Positions 8,589 to 17,745 of a stretch of 64,000 bases of DNA are shown here, one piece after another. The notes under the pieces are model-generated. The model saw only the letters and a program-made list of their open reading frames with translations, was not told where the DNA came from and did no database searches. The stretch is from the NCBI GenBank assembly GCA_002897735.1, contig BDTW01000021.1:1-64000 (forward strand). The letters are read 5' to 3'. The DNA comes from a bacterium BMS3Bbin13 (GTDB lineage: Bacteria > Pseudomonadota > Gammaproteobacteria > 21-64-14). The first letter of the stretch is position 1; every line of letters starts with the position of its first letter. The position numbers and the translations under genes are program-made.

Positions 8589-9731
8589 TCAGAAGCTGTG
8601 GGCCATGCCGATGGTGAGCAGGTCCTGGTGCTTGAAGCCGACCGCCTCGGTGTTGGCCGCGACGCGCGCCCACCCGCCGTAGACATAGGTGCGGCGGCTG
8701 AAGGCGTACTTACCGCCGATCAGGTAGGCGGTCTCGTCGTTGTTCTGGTTGATCCCCTTCACGCGCGACAGGCCGCCCTGGCCGTACTCGACGACGACCA
8801 TCCCACGGCCCATCTTGTAGGAGCCGCCGAGGAACCACGTGTTGGCCTTCCCGGCATTGGCATTGGAAGTCGTGTACTTCACACCGACATCACCAAAACT
8901 CCGGGTGATCAGGCCATTGTCCTTTTCGAACTGGCCGAACAGCGCGGCACCCGCGTAGCTGAACTTGCCGCCGATCTTCCACGCCGAGTCATTGCCGCCG
9001 TGGCTGTTCGTGATGTAGCTCGCGAAGCCCAGGATCGGACCCTGGTGATACACCATCGCCAAGCTGTACGGATCGTCGTTGGCCGTTGAGGTATTGGAAT
9101 GCAGCGTGTAGGTGCCGATCAGCTTCGCGCCCATCATGGACGGGGAATCGTAGCGGATCGTGCGGTTGGCGCGGCCCTGGCCGTCCTCGCCCGCGCCCTT
9201 CTGCAGCGGCGACTCCATTCCGAGGTTACGTGCCTGGAGCGAGGTGCGCCACAACGGATCGACCATCTTGCCGGTCTGTTTGTAGGAAGTGGTGACGGTG
9301 CCGAACCGGACGATGCCCATGCCGGCGCTCTTCAGGCCGATCCACATGTCGCGGCCCTTCCACGCATCCTTGGAACCCCCGCCGTTTCCGATGTAACCAC
9401 CCATCTTCCCCCGGTTGCCACCGCCGGACACCGTCGGGTCGAGCTGCCACTCCAACTGATAGATGGCCTTCAGCCCACCACCGAGCGCTTCGGAGCCCTT
9501 GACGCCGACCGCGGTCTGGTTGCTGTCGAGGTCGATGTTGTGGCCGCGGTTGATCTTGGCGCCGCGGAACTTGGCGGAAACCCCCGTGAAGTTCTGGGCC
9601 GAGGTCTGCGTGTCCCATGCATCCACGCTCAGATTGACCTTTCCATAGACGACGGTCGCCGCTCGCGCGGCGCCGAGCGGGGCCGCGGCAGCCGCAGCCA
9701 CCGACAGCGCGATCAGCAGTTTTTTGTTCAT
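8589..9731 (-). CDS. Gram-negative trimeric porin
   Basis: Outer-membrane general diffusion porin of the beta/gammaproteobacterial 16-strand type. A clear signal peptide (MNKKLLIALSVAAAAAAPLG, cleavage after ARA at residue 24) precedes the first strand ATVVYGKVNLSVD. The porin hallmark G(V/I)KGSEALGGGLKAIYQLE is present near residue 80. The protein ends in a beta-signal with terminal phenylalanine (IGMAHSF). Length (380) is normal. It has its own promoter (9776-9804) and terminator (8538-8565), so it is monocistronic. Substrate preference cannot be read from the sequence. Confidence 0.93.
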   Translation of the reverse strand: MNKKLLIALSVAAAAAAPLGAARAATVVYGKVNLSVDAWDTQTSAQNFTGVSAKFRGAKINRGHNIDLDSNQTAVGVKGSEALGGGLKAIYQLEWQLDPTVSGGGNRGKMGGYIGNGGGSKDAWKGRDMWIGLKSAGMGIVRFGTVTTSYKQTGKMVDPLWRTSLQARNLGMESPLQKGAGEDGQGRANRTIRYDSPSMMGAKLIGTYTLHSNTSTANDDPYSLAMVYHQGPILGFASYITNSHGGNDSAWKIGGKFSYAGAALFGQFEKDNGLITRSFGDVGVKYTTSNANAGKANTWFLGGSYKMGRGMVVVEYGQGGLSRVKGINQNNDETAYLIGGKYAFSRRTYVYGGWARVAANTEAVGFKHQDLLTIGMAHSF

Positions 9732-9775
9732 CAGAATGCTCTCCCTCTCCGGAAAGTGGTGGTTGGACGCGGGTT

Positions 9776-9804
9776 ACTGTACGAAGACCATCATCAAAAT
9801 GCAA
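9776..9804 (-). promoter_or_regulatory. Sigma-70 promoter of the porin gene
   Basis: On the minus strand: TTGCAT (9804-9799), a 17-bp spacer, and TACAGT (9781-9776). This places the start point about 45 bp before the porin ATG. Confidence 0.55.
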
Positions 9805-9891
9805 CAGTTTCCAGGGGCTGGCCACATTCCTTCATGTGTTGCAGCGAGACAACGCGGGCCCGGAGCGGCCACCCGGGCGGGCGTGAGGGAT

Positions 9892-9965
9892 TGGCTGGGG
9901 GACGTGGATTCGAACCACGGTTGGCGGAGTCAGAGTCCGCTGTCCTACCACTAGACGATCCCCCA
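9892..9965 (-). tRNA. tRNA-Gln (anticodon CTG)
   Basis: The minus strand folds into a complete cloverleaf: acceptor TGGGGGA/TCCCCCA, D arm with AGTGGTAGGAC, anticodon stem GCGGA/TCCGC with loop CTCTGAC (anticodon CTG, reading CAG), T arm with GGTTCGAATCC, discriminator G and an encoded CCA end. It stands alone between the porin promoter region and rpsI. Confidence 0.95.
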
Positions 9966-10071
9966 AAAGAACTTGGGCGCCCGCCCCGCGTGTCAGCGGC
10001 ACTCCCCGCCGCGCGACGGGCGCGTAACCCGCGACTCCCGGCCGCGGGGCGACCGCAGGGGGGCGGCGCGC

Positions 10072-10473
10072 TCAGCGCTTGGAGTATTGGGGCGCCTTGC
10101 GGGCCTTGTGCAACCCGACCTTCTTGCGCTCGACCTTGCGCGCGTCCCGGGTCAGGAAACCGGCCTTGCGCAGCACTCCGCGAAGCCCTTCGTCATGGGC
10201 CAGCAGCGCGCGCGCCAGCGCATGGCGGATCGCACCCGCCTGCCCGGTCCCGCCGCCGCCGCGGACTACGGCGTGGACGTCGAAGCGCGTGGCGAGATCG
10301 GCGGCCTCGAGCGGCTGGCGGACCACCATGCGCGCGGTCTCACGCCCGAAATACTCATCCAGCGAGCGGCGGTTGACGAGGATCCGACCGCTGCCGGGCT
10401 TGAGATACACTCGCGCCGTCGAGGTCTTGCGCCGCCCGGTACTATATACCGCCTGTTCCGCCTGTTGCGCCAT
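10072..10473 (-). CDS. rpsI: 30S ribosomal protein S9
   Basis: Small-subunit ribosomal protein whose basic C-terminal tail reaches the P site. The 133-residue sequence has the S9 hallmarks: [18 protein letters not shown] near the N-terminus, the [21 protein letters not shown] core, and the terminal [11 protein letters not shown], where the final arginine contacts P-site tRNA. It follows rplM by 31 bp on the same strand, the universal rplM-rpsI operon, and is probably co-transcribed from the promoter upstream of rplM. Confidence 0.98.
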   Translation of the reverse strand: MAQQAEQAVYSTGRRKTSTARVYLKPGSGRILVNRRSLDEYFGRETARMVVRQPLEAADLATRFDVHAVVRGGGGTGQAGAIRHALARALLAHDEGLRGVLRKAGFLTRDARKVERKKVGLHKARKAPQYSKR

Positions 10474-10504
10474 CGTATCAATGGTCCTTGTCTGTCGGTA
10501 AGGG

Positions 10505-10933
10505 TTACAGATCCAGCGCCCGCGGCTGTTGGGCCGCGTGCTTGTGCTCGGGGCCGGGATACACCTTGAGCTTGCGCATCATCGCCCGGCCCAGGCTGTT
10601 CTTCGGCAGCATGCCGCGCACCGCGTGCTGGATGACGCGCTCGGGCGCCTTGTCCAGCAATTTACCCAGGGTGATCGACTTCAGGTTGCCGATGTAGCCG
10701 GTATGGTGGTGATAGACCTTGTCGGTGCGCTTGGCCCCGGTGGTATGGATCTTCGCGGCGTTGACGACGACCAGGTAATCGCCGGTATCCACGTGCGGCG
10801 TATACTCGACCTTGTGTTTGCCCCGCAGACGCCGCGCGAGTTCGGAGGCGAGCCGCCCCAGTGTCTTGCCCGCGGCATCCACAACGTACCAGTCGTGGAC
10901 CACGCTCTCCGGTTTGGCTACAAAGGTCTTCAT
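10505..10933 (-). CDS. rplM: 50S ribosomal protein L13
   Basis: Early-assembly large-subunit protein. Starting at the ATG at 10933 gives a 142-residue protein, [26 protein letters not shown], matching the family start. An upstream in-frame ATG at 10990 would add 19 atypical Pro/Gly/Arg-rich residues and is rejected. The [22 protein letters not shown] region and the [22 protein letters not shown] block are diagnostic. First gene of the rplM-rpsI operon. Confidence 0.98.
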   Translation of the reverse strand: MKTFVAKPESVVHDWYVVDAAGKTLGRLASELARRLRGKHKVEYTPHVDTGDYLVVVNAAKIHTTGAKRTDKVYHHHTGYIGNLKSITLGKLLDKAPERVIQHAVRGMLPKNSLGRAMMRKLKVYPGPEHKHAAQQPRALDL

Positions 10934-11065
10934 ACGCCGCTCTCCCAAGGCACCGCCGCGTCCCGGCGCGCCGGGGCCGCGGAAAGGCACGGATAGTACA
11001 AAAACGGAGCAGGACTTACAAGGACCGGACTTCGGGGACGTTAACCCGATGCCCCCCTCCGCCCC

Positions 11066-11093
11066 ATTCTAAAATGTGCGGACATGGGGTCAG
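11066..11093 (-). promoter_or_regulatory. Sigma-70 promoter of rplM-rpsI
   Basis: On the minus strand: CTGACC (11093-11088), a 16-bp spacer, TAGAAT (11071-11066). The -10 matches five of six and the -35 four of six. The leader to the rplM ATG would be about 125 nt. Confidence 0.5.
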
Positions 11094-11253
11094 GCTTGAC
11101 ATATGGGCATTCGGGGACCCGCGCCCGACCGGGGAAAGAGGGTCGCTTAAATCACGATCTTCGCTTCTATCACTTCATAATCCGCTTGCACGCCGCCATC
11201 CCCGATGTCGAGCGACCCGGCGGCCGCCAGGGCCGGGACCGCCGGCGACGGGC

Positions 11254-11285
11254 AAAAAAATAGCGCGGCCTGTAGAGGCCGCGCT
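11254..11285 (-). terminator. Intrinsic terminator, minus strand
   Basis: A perfect 10-bp stem AGCGCGGCCT/AGGCCGCGCT with a four-base loop. On the minus strand it is followed by ATTTTTTT. It is well formed but 210 bp from the nearest upstream gene on that strand. Confidence 0.85.
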
Positions 11286-11494
11286 TAAACCACCAAAGGA
11301 GGATGGAGGAGTCGCATGATCCCGGATTGCGGGGTCCAGAATCAGCGTATGAGTATCTTCTAATATTCTGTCTCAATAGTCAACCCCCTCGCCGCAGCCA
11401 TGACCGAAGGCCCGATTTTCGACGATTTCGGCAATGCGTCCGCCCCCTCACCGACGGGCATCGGCGCGGCCCATGTGGGCGCAATGGGCGGGAT

Positions 11495-11803
11495 TCAGAT
11501 GCGCAGGCGCTCGACGGGTCGGCCGTGAAGCAGGTGCTCGTCGACGATCTCGTCGATATCCGCCGTATCGACATAGGTGTACCAGACCCCCTCGGGATAG
11601 ACCACCAGCACGGGGCCCTCACTGCAGCGGTCCATGCATCCCGCCAGGTTGATGCGCACCCCGCCCGCGCCGCTCAGTCCAAGCGCCGCGACCCGCTCCT
11701 TCGCGTAATCACGCAGCGCACGCGCGCCGTGGTCCTGGCAGCACGCGGCCCCGGACTCACGCTGGTTGGTGCAGAAAAAGACATGATATCGATAGTACGA
11801 CAT
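11495..11803 (-). CDS. Thioredoxin-like [2Fe-2S] ferredoxin domain protein
   Basis: A 102-residue protein of the thioredoxin-fold ferredoxin family (like the NuoE C-domain and Azotobacter-type shethna ferredoxins). The cluster ligands are C11 (in HVFFCTNQ), C21 or C22 (AACCQDHG), C56 and C60 (AGCMDRCSEGP). The sequence after the last cysteine, VLVVYPEGVWYTYVDTADIDEIVDEHL, is typical of the family. It probably acts as a small cytoplasmic electron carrier or Fe-S scaffold; the partner is unknown. It lies 40 bp after the DUF481 gene on the same strand, so the two may share a transcript. Confidence 0.9.
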   Translation of the reverse strand: MSYYRYHVFFCTNQRESGAACCQDHGARALRDYAKERVAALGLSGAGGVRINLAGCMDRCSEGPVLVVYPEGVWYTYVDTADIDEIVDEHLLHGRPVERLRI

Positions 11804-11843
11804 AAGGCGGATTATTCCGGATCGTCACAAGGGACGCAAACGA

Positions 11844-12560
11844 TCAGAAATGATAGACCAGGTTTACGGAAGTCAGCAGATCGGTGTTCCGGGTCCCCGG
11901 CGGGACACTCGTGTTGTACTTCACGGTCTCCGAGAGCTTCAACGCCAGGGACCCGATGATAGTGCTCCGCACCGACGTGACCGACTCGATCGTGGTATTG
12001 GCGCGCCCGCTGTCGAGCCGAACCCGCTGCTCGAACCCGGCGTTCGGGGTCAGATGCCAGGTCAGCTTGCCGGCGGTACGGAAGATCGCCTCGTTGGTCT
12101 GCGCCCCGGGGCTCTCGCGGCTCTGGCGCAGGCCGGGGCCGGCCTCGAGTTCGGCCCGCAATTTCCCCGTCGGCAGGAAGCGGCGCCCGTAGCCAAGCGC
12201 CTCGGCGGCCTGATAAGAATAGCCGCTGAAGCGGTCCGATTCGTAGCGGATGTTGCCGAACAGGTAGGAGGACCCGGACAGGTCGTAGTGATTGTTCAAT
12301 GCCCCCACATAGCGCTCCGCGGTGGTGGTACCGTGATCCGAAGCATGCAACACCTCGACGCGCAACGCATGGCGCCAGGCGGCATGCACGACTTGCAGGT
12401 CGAACGCCCCATTGAACGTGGCGGTATCGGTATTGCCCTGCGTGGCGACCAAGCCCAGATCGATTTCGCCTTTCCAGCCCATCGCCGCCGCGAACGGCGA
12501 CCACGCCGCCAAGCTCAGGGCCAATACAAGTCGCAACCGTGCGCTCGCCGCTTCCACCAT
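11844..12560 (-). CDS. DUF481 (YdiY-like) outer-membrane protein
   Basis: Predicted salt- or acid-responsive beta-barrel of the DUF481 family. The ATG at 12560 gives 238 residues with a signal peptide (MVEAASARLRLVLALSLAAW, cleavage near FAAAMG). Then come WKGEIDLGLVATQGNTDTAT, the family's opening motif, alternating beta-strand sequence, and a terminal phenylalanine (VNLVYHF) used as an outer-membrane sorting signal. Longer upstream starts in the same frame add about 107 residues of low-quality sequence and overlap the divergent Fe-S protein gene, so they are rejected. Function in other bacteria is largely unknown. Confidence 0.88.
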   Translation of the reverse strand: MVEAASARLRLVLALSLAAWSPFAAAMGWKGEIDLGLVATQGNTDTATFNGAFDLQVVHAAWRHALRVEVLHASDHGTTTAERYVGALNNHYDLSGSSYLFGNIRYESDRFSGYSYQAAEALGYGRRFLPTGKLRAELEAGPGLRQSRESPGAQTNEAIFRTAGKLTWHLTPNAGFEQRVRLDSGRANTTIESVTSVRSTIIGSLALKLSETVKYNTSVPPGTRNTDLLTSVNLVYHF

Positions 12561-12586
12561 GCCCCCTCGGGTGCCCTGCCCGGCAT

Positions 12587-13993
12587 ATGCCGGACGAACG
12601 CCGTATACTAACCGTTGCGACTGCCACTGCAACCGCGCGGCTCGGACGGATCGGGACGACCTCGCGCCGGTGCCCCGCCGCATCGAGCCCACACCCTGCG
12701 TTGGCCCCCTCAACCGACAAACCGGAACCGAGCGCCCGGAGCGCCCTGCAGGGCAAGACGGATCTGTGTGTCCAGTGCGGTCTGTGCCTGCCGCATTGCC
12801 CGACCTATGCGCTGTACCGTATCGAGGGGGAATCGCCCCGGGGTCGCCTCGCCTTGATCCAGGGCGCACTGACCGGCGCACTGCACGCCGATGCGCGGTT
12901 GTCGGCGCTCCTCGATCACTGCCTGAGCTGCCAGGCCTGCGAGGCGGTGTGCCCGTCGCGGGTGCCGTTCGGGGAGATCATGGACGAGGCCCGGGCGATG
13001 CTGGAACCGGCCCGGCACCGAACGCCGGCGGCGCGCCTGCTGCGACGCGGGTTGCTCGACGGTCTGGTCCCGCACGGTGCGGCGTTGCGGCTCGCCGGAC
13101 GGCTGCTGCGCGTCTATCAGCGCAGCGGTCTGCAGGCCGTGGCGCGGCGCGGCGGGCTGTTGGGGGCGCGGCGCCTCGCCGACGCCGAGGCGCTGCTGCC
13201 GCCGCTGGCGCCCGTGCGGCGCTGGCGCAGTCGCTACGCGGCGCAACCCCCGCACCGCGGCGTGGTGGCGCTGTTTATCGGCTGCGTGGCCTCCGTGGCC
13301 GACCGGCCGAACCTGGAGGCCGCCGTACGGGTGCTCACGCGCCTCGGGTTCGAAGTCCGCATCCCCCGCAACCAGACCTGCTGCGGGGCACTGCACCGGC
13401 ACGAGGCGGCCCCCGAGGCGGAACGGCGCCTGGCGCGGCGCAATCTCGAGGCGTTCGGCGACAGCGACGTGCCGATCGTGTCGCTGGCCAGCGGGTGCTG
13501 CGCGCAACTCGTACGCTACGGGACGCTGCTCGCGACACCGGGGGGCGCGGCCTTCGCGACGCGCGTGTACGACATCAACCGATTCCTGGTGGAGAGCCCG
13601 TGGCCGGCCGACGCACAACCCGCGCCGTTGCGCGCCCGGGTCGCGGTACACGAGCCATGCACGCTGCGCAACGCACTGCATGGACAGGACAAACCCTATC
13701 GCCTGCTCGAACGGATCCCGGGCCTGGACGTCGTTCCCCTGGGCGGCGGGGCGCACTGCTGCGGCGCCGCGGGCGCCCACCTGCTGCACTACGCCGAAGA
13801 CGCCCGCCGGCTGCGCGAACCCAAGCTCCAGGCGGTGCACGCGCTGCGCCCCCGATTCGTGGTCACATCGAACATCGGCTGCGCACTGCACCTGGCGGCC
13901 GGGTTGCGCAGCGACCCGCAGGCGCCCGAGGTGCTGCATCCGGTGACCCTGCTGGACCGCCAGCTCCGCGCGGGTGCGACCCGATCCGACTGA
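12587..13993 (+). CDS. GlcF-like iron-sulfur protein (two 4Fe-4S sites, two CCG domains)
   Basis: Cytoplasmic electron-transfer subunit resembling glycolate oxidase GlcF. Two ferredoxin motifs are visible: CVQCGLCLPHCP from residue 61 and CLSCQACEAVCP some 60 residues later. Two cysteine-rich CCG domains follow (NQTCCGALH; GGGAHCCGAAG with TSNIGC). No GlcD, GlcE or other flavin subunit is adjacent, so the dehydrogenase partner must lie elsewhere. The start is uncertain. ATG 12587 leaves only 26 bp to the divergent gene, and the first 38 residues look non-coding. A TTG at 12701 (430 aa) is a good alternative, and TATACT at 12603 could be its -10 box. Confidence 0.83.
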   Translation: MPDERRILTVATATATARLGRIGTTSRRCPAASSPHPALAPSTDKPEPSARSALQGKTDLCVQCGLCLPHCPTYALYRIEGESPRGRLALIQGALTGALHADARLSALLDHCLSCQACEAVCPSRVPFGEIMDEARAMLEPARHRTPAARLLRRGLLDGLVPHGAALRLAGRLLRVYQRSGLQAVARRGGLLGARRLADAEALLPPLAPVRRWRSRYAAQPPHRGVVALFIGCVASVADRPNLEAAVRVLTRLGFEVRIPRNQTCCGALHRHEAAPEAERRLARRNLEAFGDSDVPIVSLASGCCAQLVRYGTLLATPGGAAFATRVYDINRFLVESPWPADAQPAPLRARVAVHEPCTLRNALHGQDKPYRLLERIPGLDVVPLGGGAHCCGAAGAHLLHYAEDARRLREPKLQAVHALRPRFVVTSNIGCALHLAAGLRSDPQAPEVLHPVTLLDRQLRAGATRSD

Positions 13994-14068
13994 TCGGTAC
14001 CCGCGCCGGGGCCGGTGAGGGGGCTGATGGCGCCGGCCGGGCGAGCCCCTCGGCGCCGAAAGAAGATG

Positions 14069-14249
14069 GTAGGGCGGGGCTCGCCCCGCCGACGACGGTG
14101 GAAGGTTTCGATGCACCGGGGGACTCGGCGATGCCGGCCGGGCGAGCCCGGCCCTACAGGTGGGTGTGGTCGCCAAGGTGGGTGGATCGGGGCGGACTCC
14201 GCGGGGCGGCGGTATCCACCTGTAGGGCGGGCCGAGGCCCGCCGACGAC
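14069..14249. repeat. Cluster of three family-2 GTAG palindromic repeats
   Basis: Palindromes of the form GTAGGGCGGGGC-TCG-CCCCGCCGACGAC start at 14069 and 14222 on the plus strand. One inverted copy (GCCGGCCGGGCGAGCCCGGC then CCTAC) occupies 14133-14157. They fill the gap between the Fe-S protein gene and speD, which face each other. Arms change from GGCGGG to GGCCGGG between copies but stay self-complementary, which implies selection on the hairpin. Confidence 0.8.
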
Positions 14250-14264
14250 ACCGAACCCTAATCG

Positions 14265-15077
14265 CTACCGGCGCAGGTTGCGCCCGTAGAACATCTCCAT
14301 CATTTCGCGTTGCAGCAGGCCGCGGATGCGCTTTTCCTCGCGCGGCGACAGGTCCTCGCGGTCGAGCCCGAACAGGTAGTTGTCGAGATCGAACTCCTTG
14401 ATCACCATCTTGGTGTGGAACAGGTTCTCATGGTAGACGTTCACGTCCACCATCTGATAGCGCTCGAGGGTGTCCTTGGAGATGAAGTTCTGGATCGAAT
14501 GGATCTTGTGGTCGATGAAGTGCTTCTTGCCCTTCACATCGCGGGTGAAGCCGCGCACGCGGTAGTCGATGATGACGATATCCGACTCGAAGCTGTGAAT
14601 GAGGTAGTTCAGCGCGCGCAACGGGGAGATGCGCCCGCAGGTCGATACGTCGATGTCGGCCCGGAACGTGCTGATCCCGTTGTCCGGGTTCGGGTGGCTC
14701 TCGGGGTAGGTGTGCACCGTGATATGGCTCTTGTCGAGGTGGGCGACGACCGCCTCGGACAGCGGGCCGGGGGCCGCGGAGTTCGACGACTGGCCCAACG
14801 CCAGCGACTCTTCGGCGATCAGCATGGTGACGCTGGCACCCTGGGGTTCGTAGTCCTGATGCGCGATGTTGAGGATGTTCGCGCCGATGATGCCGGTCAC
14901 GCCGGTCATGATCTCGGTGAGGCGCTCGGCATTGTAGGCCTCGTCGATGTACTCGATATACTCGCGGCGCTGGGCGGCGGTCTTCGCGTAGCAGATGTCG
15001 TAGATGTTGAAACTCAGGCTCTTGGTGAGATTGTTAAAGCCGTGGAGTCTCAAGCGCGGGCTTGATTTCGCCACCAT
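14265..15077 (-). CDS. speD: S-adenosylmethionine decarboxylase proenzyme, E. coli type
   Basis: Pyruvoyl enzyme that supplies decarboxylated AdoMet for spermidine synthesis. The processing site is intact: [19 protein letters not shown], with self-cleavage between K116 and S117 to make the pyruvoyl group. Length (270) and overall sequence match the long gammaproteobacterial SpeD rather than the short archaeal-type SpeH. Two adjacent ATG codons exist. The inner one (15077) sits five bases after GGGAGG and is preferred over 15080. No speE is adjacent. The gene ends close to the family-2 repeat cluster. Confidence 0.96.
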   Translation of the reverse strand: MVAKSSPRLRLHGFNNLTKSLSFNIYDICYAKTAAQRREYIEYIDEAYNAERLTEIMTGVTGIIGANILNIAHQDYEPQGASVTMLIAEESLALGQSSNSAAPGPLSEAVVAHLDKSHITVHTYPESHPNPDNGISTFRADIDVSTCGRISPLRALNYLIHSFESDIVIIDYRVRGFTRDVKGKKHFIDHKIHSIQNFISKDTLERYQMVDVNVYHENLFHTKMVIKEFDLDNYLFGLDREDLSPREEKRIRGLLQREMMEMFYGRNLRR

Positions 15078-15174
15078 CATGGCCTCCCGTACCCTGAAGA
15101 AAACACCGCTTCGCGACGCGCCGATTATGCCGCGGGCCGATCCCGGTGCGCAGCGGAAATCGGCGCGGCCGGAA

Positions 15175-15594
15175 TCAGCCTGCGGCGGTAATTTCGAAAT
15201 CGTGGGTGATCTCCGCGCTCTTTCCGAGCATCACCGATACCGAGCAGTACTTTTCGGCGGACAGGGAAACGGCCCGTTGCACGTGGTGCTCGGCCAGGGC
15301 GACCCCGCTCACCCGGTAGTGGACATGGATCCGCGTAAACACCCGCGGCACGGCGTCCGCCCGCTCCGCGGAGATCTCCACCACGCAGCCGCTGACCGGC
15401 TGGCGCGCCTTCTTGAGGATCTGCACCACGTCGAAGCCGGTGCACCCGGCCAGCCCGAGGAGGACCATCTCCATCGGGCGCACGCCGAGATTGCGCCCGC
15501 CCGCCTCCGGCGCACCGTCCATCACCACGGCGTGACCGCTGCCGGACTCGCCGACGAACATCACATCCTGCACCCAGCGGGCGACGGCCTTCAT
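15175..15594 (-). CDS. OsmC/Ohr family protein (YhfA-like)
   Basis: A 139-residue OsmC-fold protein. Members reduce organic hydroperoxides through two cysteines. Here the conserved cysteine lies in [20 protein letters not shown], and a second cysteine is in YCSVSVML near the C-terminus, as in the YhfA subgroup that often neighbours crp. The ATG at 15594 has GAGAGG at a good distance; the longer frame to 15654 adds an unconserved leader. It is divergent from the Crp-type regulator, with about 100 bp between starts. A role in oxidative stress is likely but not shown. Confidence 0.88.
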   Translation of the reverse strand: MKAVARWVQDVMFVGESGSGHAVVMDGAPEAGGRNLGVRPMEMVLLGLAGCTGFDVVQILKKARQPVSGCVVEISAERADAVPRVFTRIHVHYRVSGVALAEHHVQRAVSLSAEKYCSVSVMLGKSAEITHDFEITAAG

Positions 15595-15634
15595 CGCGAC
15601 CTCTCCCCTCGAACGCCCGGGGGGGCCGACGCGG

Positions 15635-15664
15635 TTCGACAACCCCGGATACATTGCTTACACT
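15635..15664 (+). promoter_or_regulatory. Candidate sigma-70 promoter of the Crp-family gene
   Basis: TTCGAC (15635-15640), an 18-bp spacer, then TACACT (15659-15664), about 30 bp before the predicted ATG. Both boxes are four of six matches. Confidence 0.4.
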
Positions 15665-15695
15665 GACTTCGGATCGCGCGCCCCGAGGACATCCC

Positions 15696-16331
15696 ATGTC
15701 CCAACAGTCGGCCCCCAAGGGTAATCCGACCATCGAGCGGTTCCTTACCCACTGTCACCGCCGTCGCTATCCCGGCAAGAGCGTCATCATCTACGCCGGG
15801 GATCAGCCGGACGCCCTGTACTATATCACTGAGGGTTCGGTCACTGTACTCATCGAGGACGAGGACGGGCGCGAGATCGTGCTCGCCTACCTCAACCCGG
15901 GCGACTTCTTCGGGGAGATGGGACTGTTCGACGAGCGGCAGAACCGCAGCGCCTGGGTACGCGCACGCACCCGTTGCGACCTGGGTGAGATCAGCTACGC
16001 ACGTTTCCGCCAGCTTGCCGAGGAAGACCCGAGCCTCCTCTTCGCGCTGGCCTCGCAGATGGCCCTTCGCCTGCGCAAGACCAGCCGCAAGGTGGGGGAT
16101 CTCGCGTTTCTCGACGTGACCGGCCGGGTTGCGCGCACCCTCCTGGAACTGTGCAAGGAACCCGACGCCCTCACGCACCCGGACGGGATGCAGATCCGCG
16201 TCACGCGCCAGGAGATCAGCCGCATCGTCGGCTGCTCGCGCGAGATGGCGGGGCGGGTGCTCAAGGTTCTCGAGGAGCAGGGGCTGATCTCGGTGAAGGG
16301 CAAGACGATCGTGGTACGCGGGACCCGCTGA
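15696..16331 (+). CDS. crp: Crp/Vfr-type cAMP-responsive transcription regulator
   Basis: A 211-residue global regulator. The cyclic-nucleotide-binding domain includes [39 protein letters not shown], with the phosphate-binding [15 protein letters not shown] stretch. A long dimer helix follows, then a C-terminal winged HTH with [21 protein letters not shown] as recognition unit. The similarity is to Crp/Vfr rather than Fnr: there is no N-terminal cysteine cluster. The ATG at 15696 follows GAGGAC. A class I adenylate cyclase is encoded at 55.2-58.0 kb, so cAMP is a plausible ligand. Position next to an OsmC gene is common. Confidence 0.93.
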   Translation: MSQQSAPKGNPTIERFLTHCHRRRYPGKSVIIYAGDQPDALYYITEGSVTVLIEDEDGREIVLAYLNPGDFFGEMGLFDERQNRSAWVRARTRCDLGEISYARFRQLAEEDPSLLFALASQMALRLRKTSRKVGDLAFLDVTGRVARTLLELCKEPDALTHPDGMQIRVTRQEISRIVGCSREMAGRVLKVLEEQGLISVKGKTIVVRGTR

Positions 16332-16362
16332 GGGAGACCGCCGCCCCGCGCCGCGGCCGCGG

Positions 16363-17178
16363 TCAGGCGCCGAACAGTTCCGCCAGCTTGGCGCCCGGAT
16401 CGGCGGCGCGCATGAACGCCTCTCCGACCAGGAAGGCGTGGATGCCATGGCCCCGCAGGCGGGCGATGTCGGCGCGGGTACGGATGCCGCTCTCGGTGAC
16501 TACGAGGCGCCCCGCCGGCACGCGCCCGGCCAGTTTCAGGGTCGTCTCCAGGTCGGTCTCGAAGGTGTGCAGATTGCGGTTGTTGATGCCGATCAGGGCG
16601 TCGTCCAACGCCGTCGCGCGCTCGAGTTCGCCCTCGTCGTGGACCTCCACCAGCACGTCCATGCCCAGTTCGGCGGCGAGCCCGGACAGCTCGCGCAGCG
16701 AGGGATCATCGAGCGCGGCGACGATCAGCAGAATGCAGTCGGCCCCGAGCGTTCGCGCCTCATAGACCTGATAGGGGTCGATGATGAAATCCTTGCACAG
16801 TACCGGCAGCCCGCAGGCGGCGCGGGCCTCGACCAAGTGGCGGGCGTCGCCCTGGAAGAACCCGCGGTCGGTGAGGACCGACAGGCAGCTCGCGCCGTTG
16901 GCCGCGTAGGAGGCGGCGATGCGCGCGGGATCGAACGCCTCGCGCAGCAGGCCCTTGCTCGGCGAGGCCCGCTTGATCTCGGCGACCACCCCCGCGCGCC
17001 CGGCGTCGAGCGCCGCGAACAGCCGCCCGGCGAATCCGCGCGGGGCGGGCGCCCCGTCCACCTGCCGGCTCAACTCGCGGATCCCGACCTCGGCGCTGCG
17101 CCGCGCGATCTCCGTCGCCTTCGCGTTCAAAATGCGCTGGAGGATATCGGCCCTTGCCTCCCGTTCGACACCACCCAT
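16363..17178 (-). CDS. trpC: Indole-3-glycerol phosphate synthase
   Basis: Converts CdRP to indole-3-glycerol phosphate in tryptophan synthesis. The TIM-barrel motifs are clear: [15 protein letters not shown] (substrate-binding lysine), [18 protein letters not shown] (catalytic lysine), [27 protein letters not shown] and VTESGI. The 271-residue monofunctional form, not fused to TrpF, is usual outside the enterics. The ATG at 17178 follows GAAGGTGATCGC. An earlier in-frame ATG at 17217 overlaps the rhodanese stop and is less likely. No trpD or trpG is next to it, so the trp genes are split. Confidence 0.96.
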   Translation of the reverse strand: MGGVEREARADILQRILNAKATEIARRSAEVGIRELSRQVDGAPAPRGFAGRLFAALDAGRAGVVAEIKRASPSKGLLREAFDPARIAASYAANGASCLSVLTDRGFFQGDARHLVEARAACGLPVLCKDFIIDPYQVYEARTLGADCILLIVAALDDPSLRELSGLAAELGMDVLVEVHDEGELERATALDDALIGINNRNLHTFETDLETTLKLAGRVPAGRLVVTESGIRTRADIARLRGHGIHAFLVGEAFMRAADPGAKLAELFGA

Positions 17179-17210
17179 GCGATCACCTTCCCGCACCACG
17201 CCCGGCGCGT

Positions 17211-17636
17211 TCAACACTGCTCCCAGGGCAGCCCCTCGTGGCGCCAGCCGCCGAGCGTGCTGCGGTGGTGATCCGGGTCCAGGGGGCCCTCGAAGCCGTC
17301 GGTCACGTTGTACACGTCGGTCAAGCCCTCACGCAGCAGGAGTTCGCCCGCCTCGCGCGAGCGGTTGCCGCTACGGCAGATCAGGATCACGGGGGCGCAA
17401 CCCTCGCTGTGGGCCGACACGCCGCCCAGCATCACCTTGCGCACCAGCAGCGCGAACTCCGGGTTGATCTGCCAGTCGGGCTCGTCGATCCAGGCGATGT
17501 GGATCGCCCCGCACGGATGCCCCACGAACAGGTACTCCATCGTCGAACGCACGTCGATGAGCACCGCCCGGGGGTTGCCCCGCAGCAGCTCCCAAGCCTC
17601 TTTCGAGATGAGCCCGTGGACGTCGGTTTGCGTCAT
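17211..17636 (-). CDS. Single-domain rhodanese-like sulfurtransferase
   Basis: A 141-residue rhodanese domain. The catalytic loop is CRSGNRS, with the cysteine that carries persulfide, and the upstream [20 protein letters not shown] matches the CH2 signature region. No signal peptide is seen, so it is cytoplasmic. It is immediately upstream of trpC on the same strand (about 30 bp), and the TtcA thiolation gene diverges from it, which makes sulfur relay a possible role. The substrate is not known. Confidence 0.9.
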   Translation of the reverse strand: MTQTDVHGLISKEAWELLRGNPRAVLIDVRSTMEYLFVGHPCGAIHIAWIDEPDWQINPEFALLVRKVMLGGVSAHSEGCAPVILICRSGNRSREAGELLLREGLTDVYNVTDGFEGPLDPDHHRSTLGGWRHEGLPWEQC

Positions 17637-17745
17637 CGGCGTACCCTTCCGGAGAGAGGGAGAACGATCTGCGCGCGTGCAGTATACCGCGCGAGCCGAT
17701 CGGGCGCCCTTGCGGGGCCGGGGGCCGGACCGCTATCTTCCCGGC

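Larger units (their letters stand above)
10934..11494. other. Gene-free stretch between rplM and the ferredoxin gene
   Basis: About 560 bp with no credible open frame. It contains the rplM promoter (11066-11093) and a strong minus-strand intrinsic terminator (11254-11285). The terminator is preceded on that strand by a pyrimidine-rich GACTCCTCCATCCTCCTTTG segment. The terminator lies about 210 bp beyond the ferredoxin stop codon, so it ends either a long 3' UTR or a separate small RNA. Confidence 0.5.
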
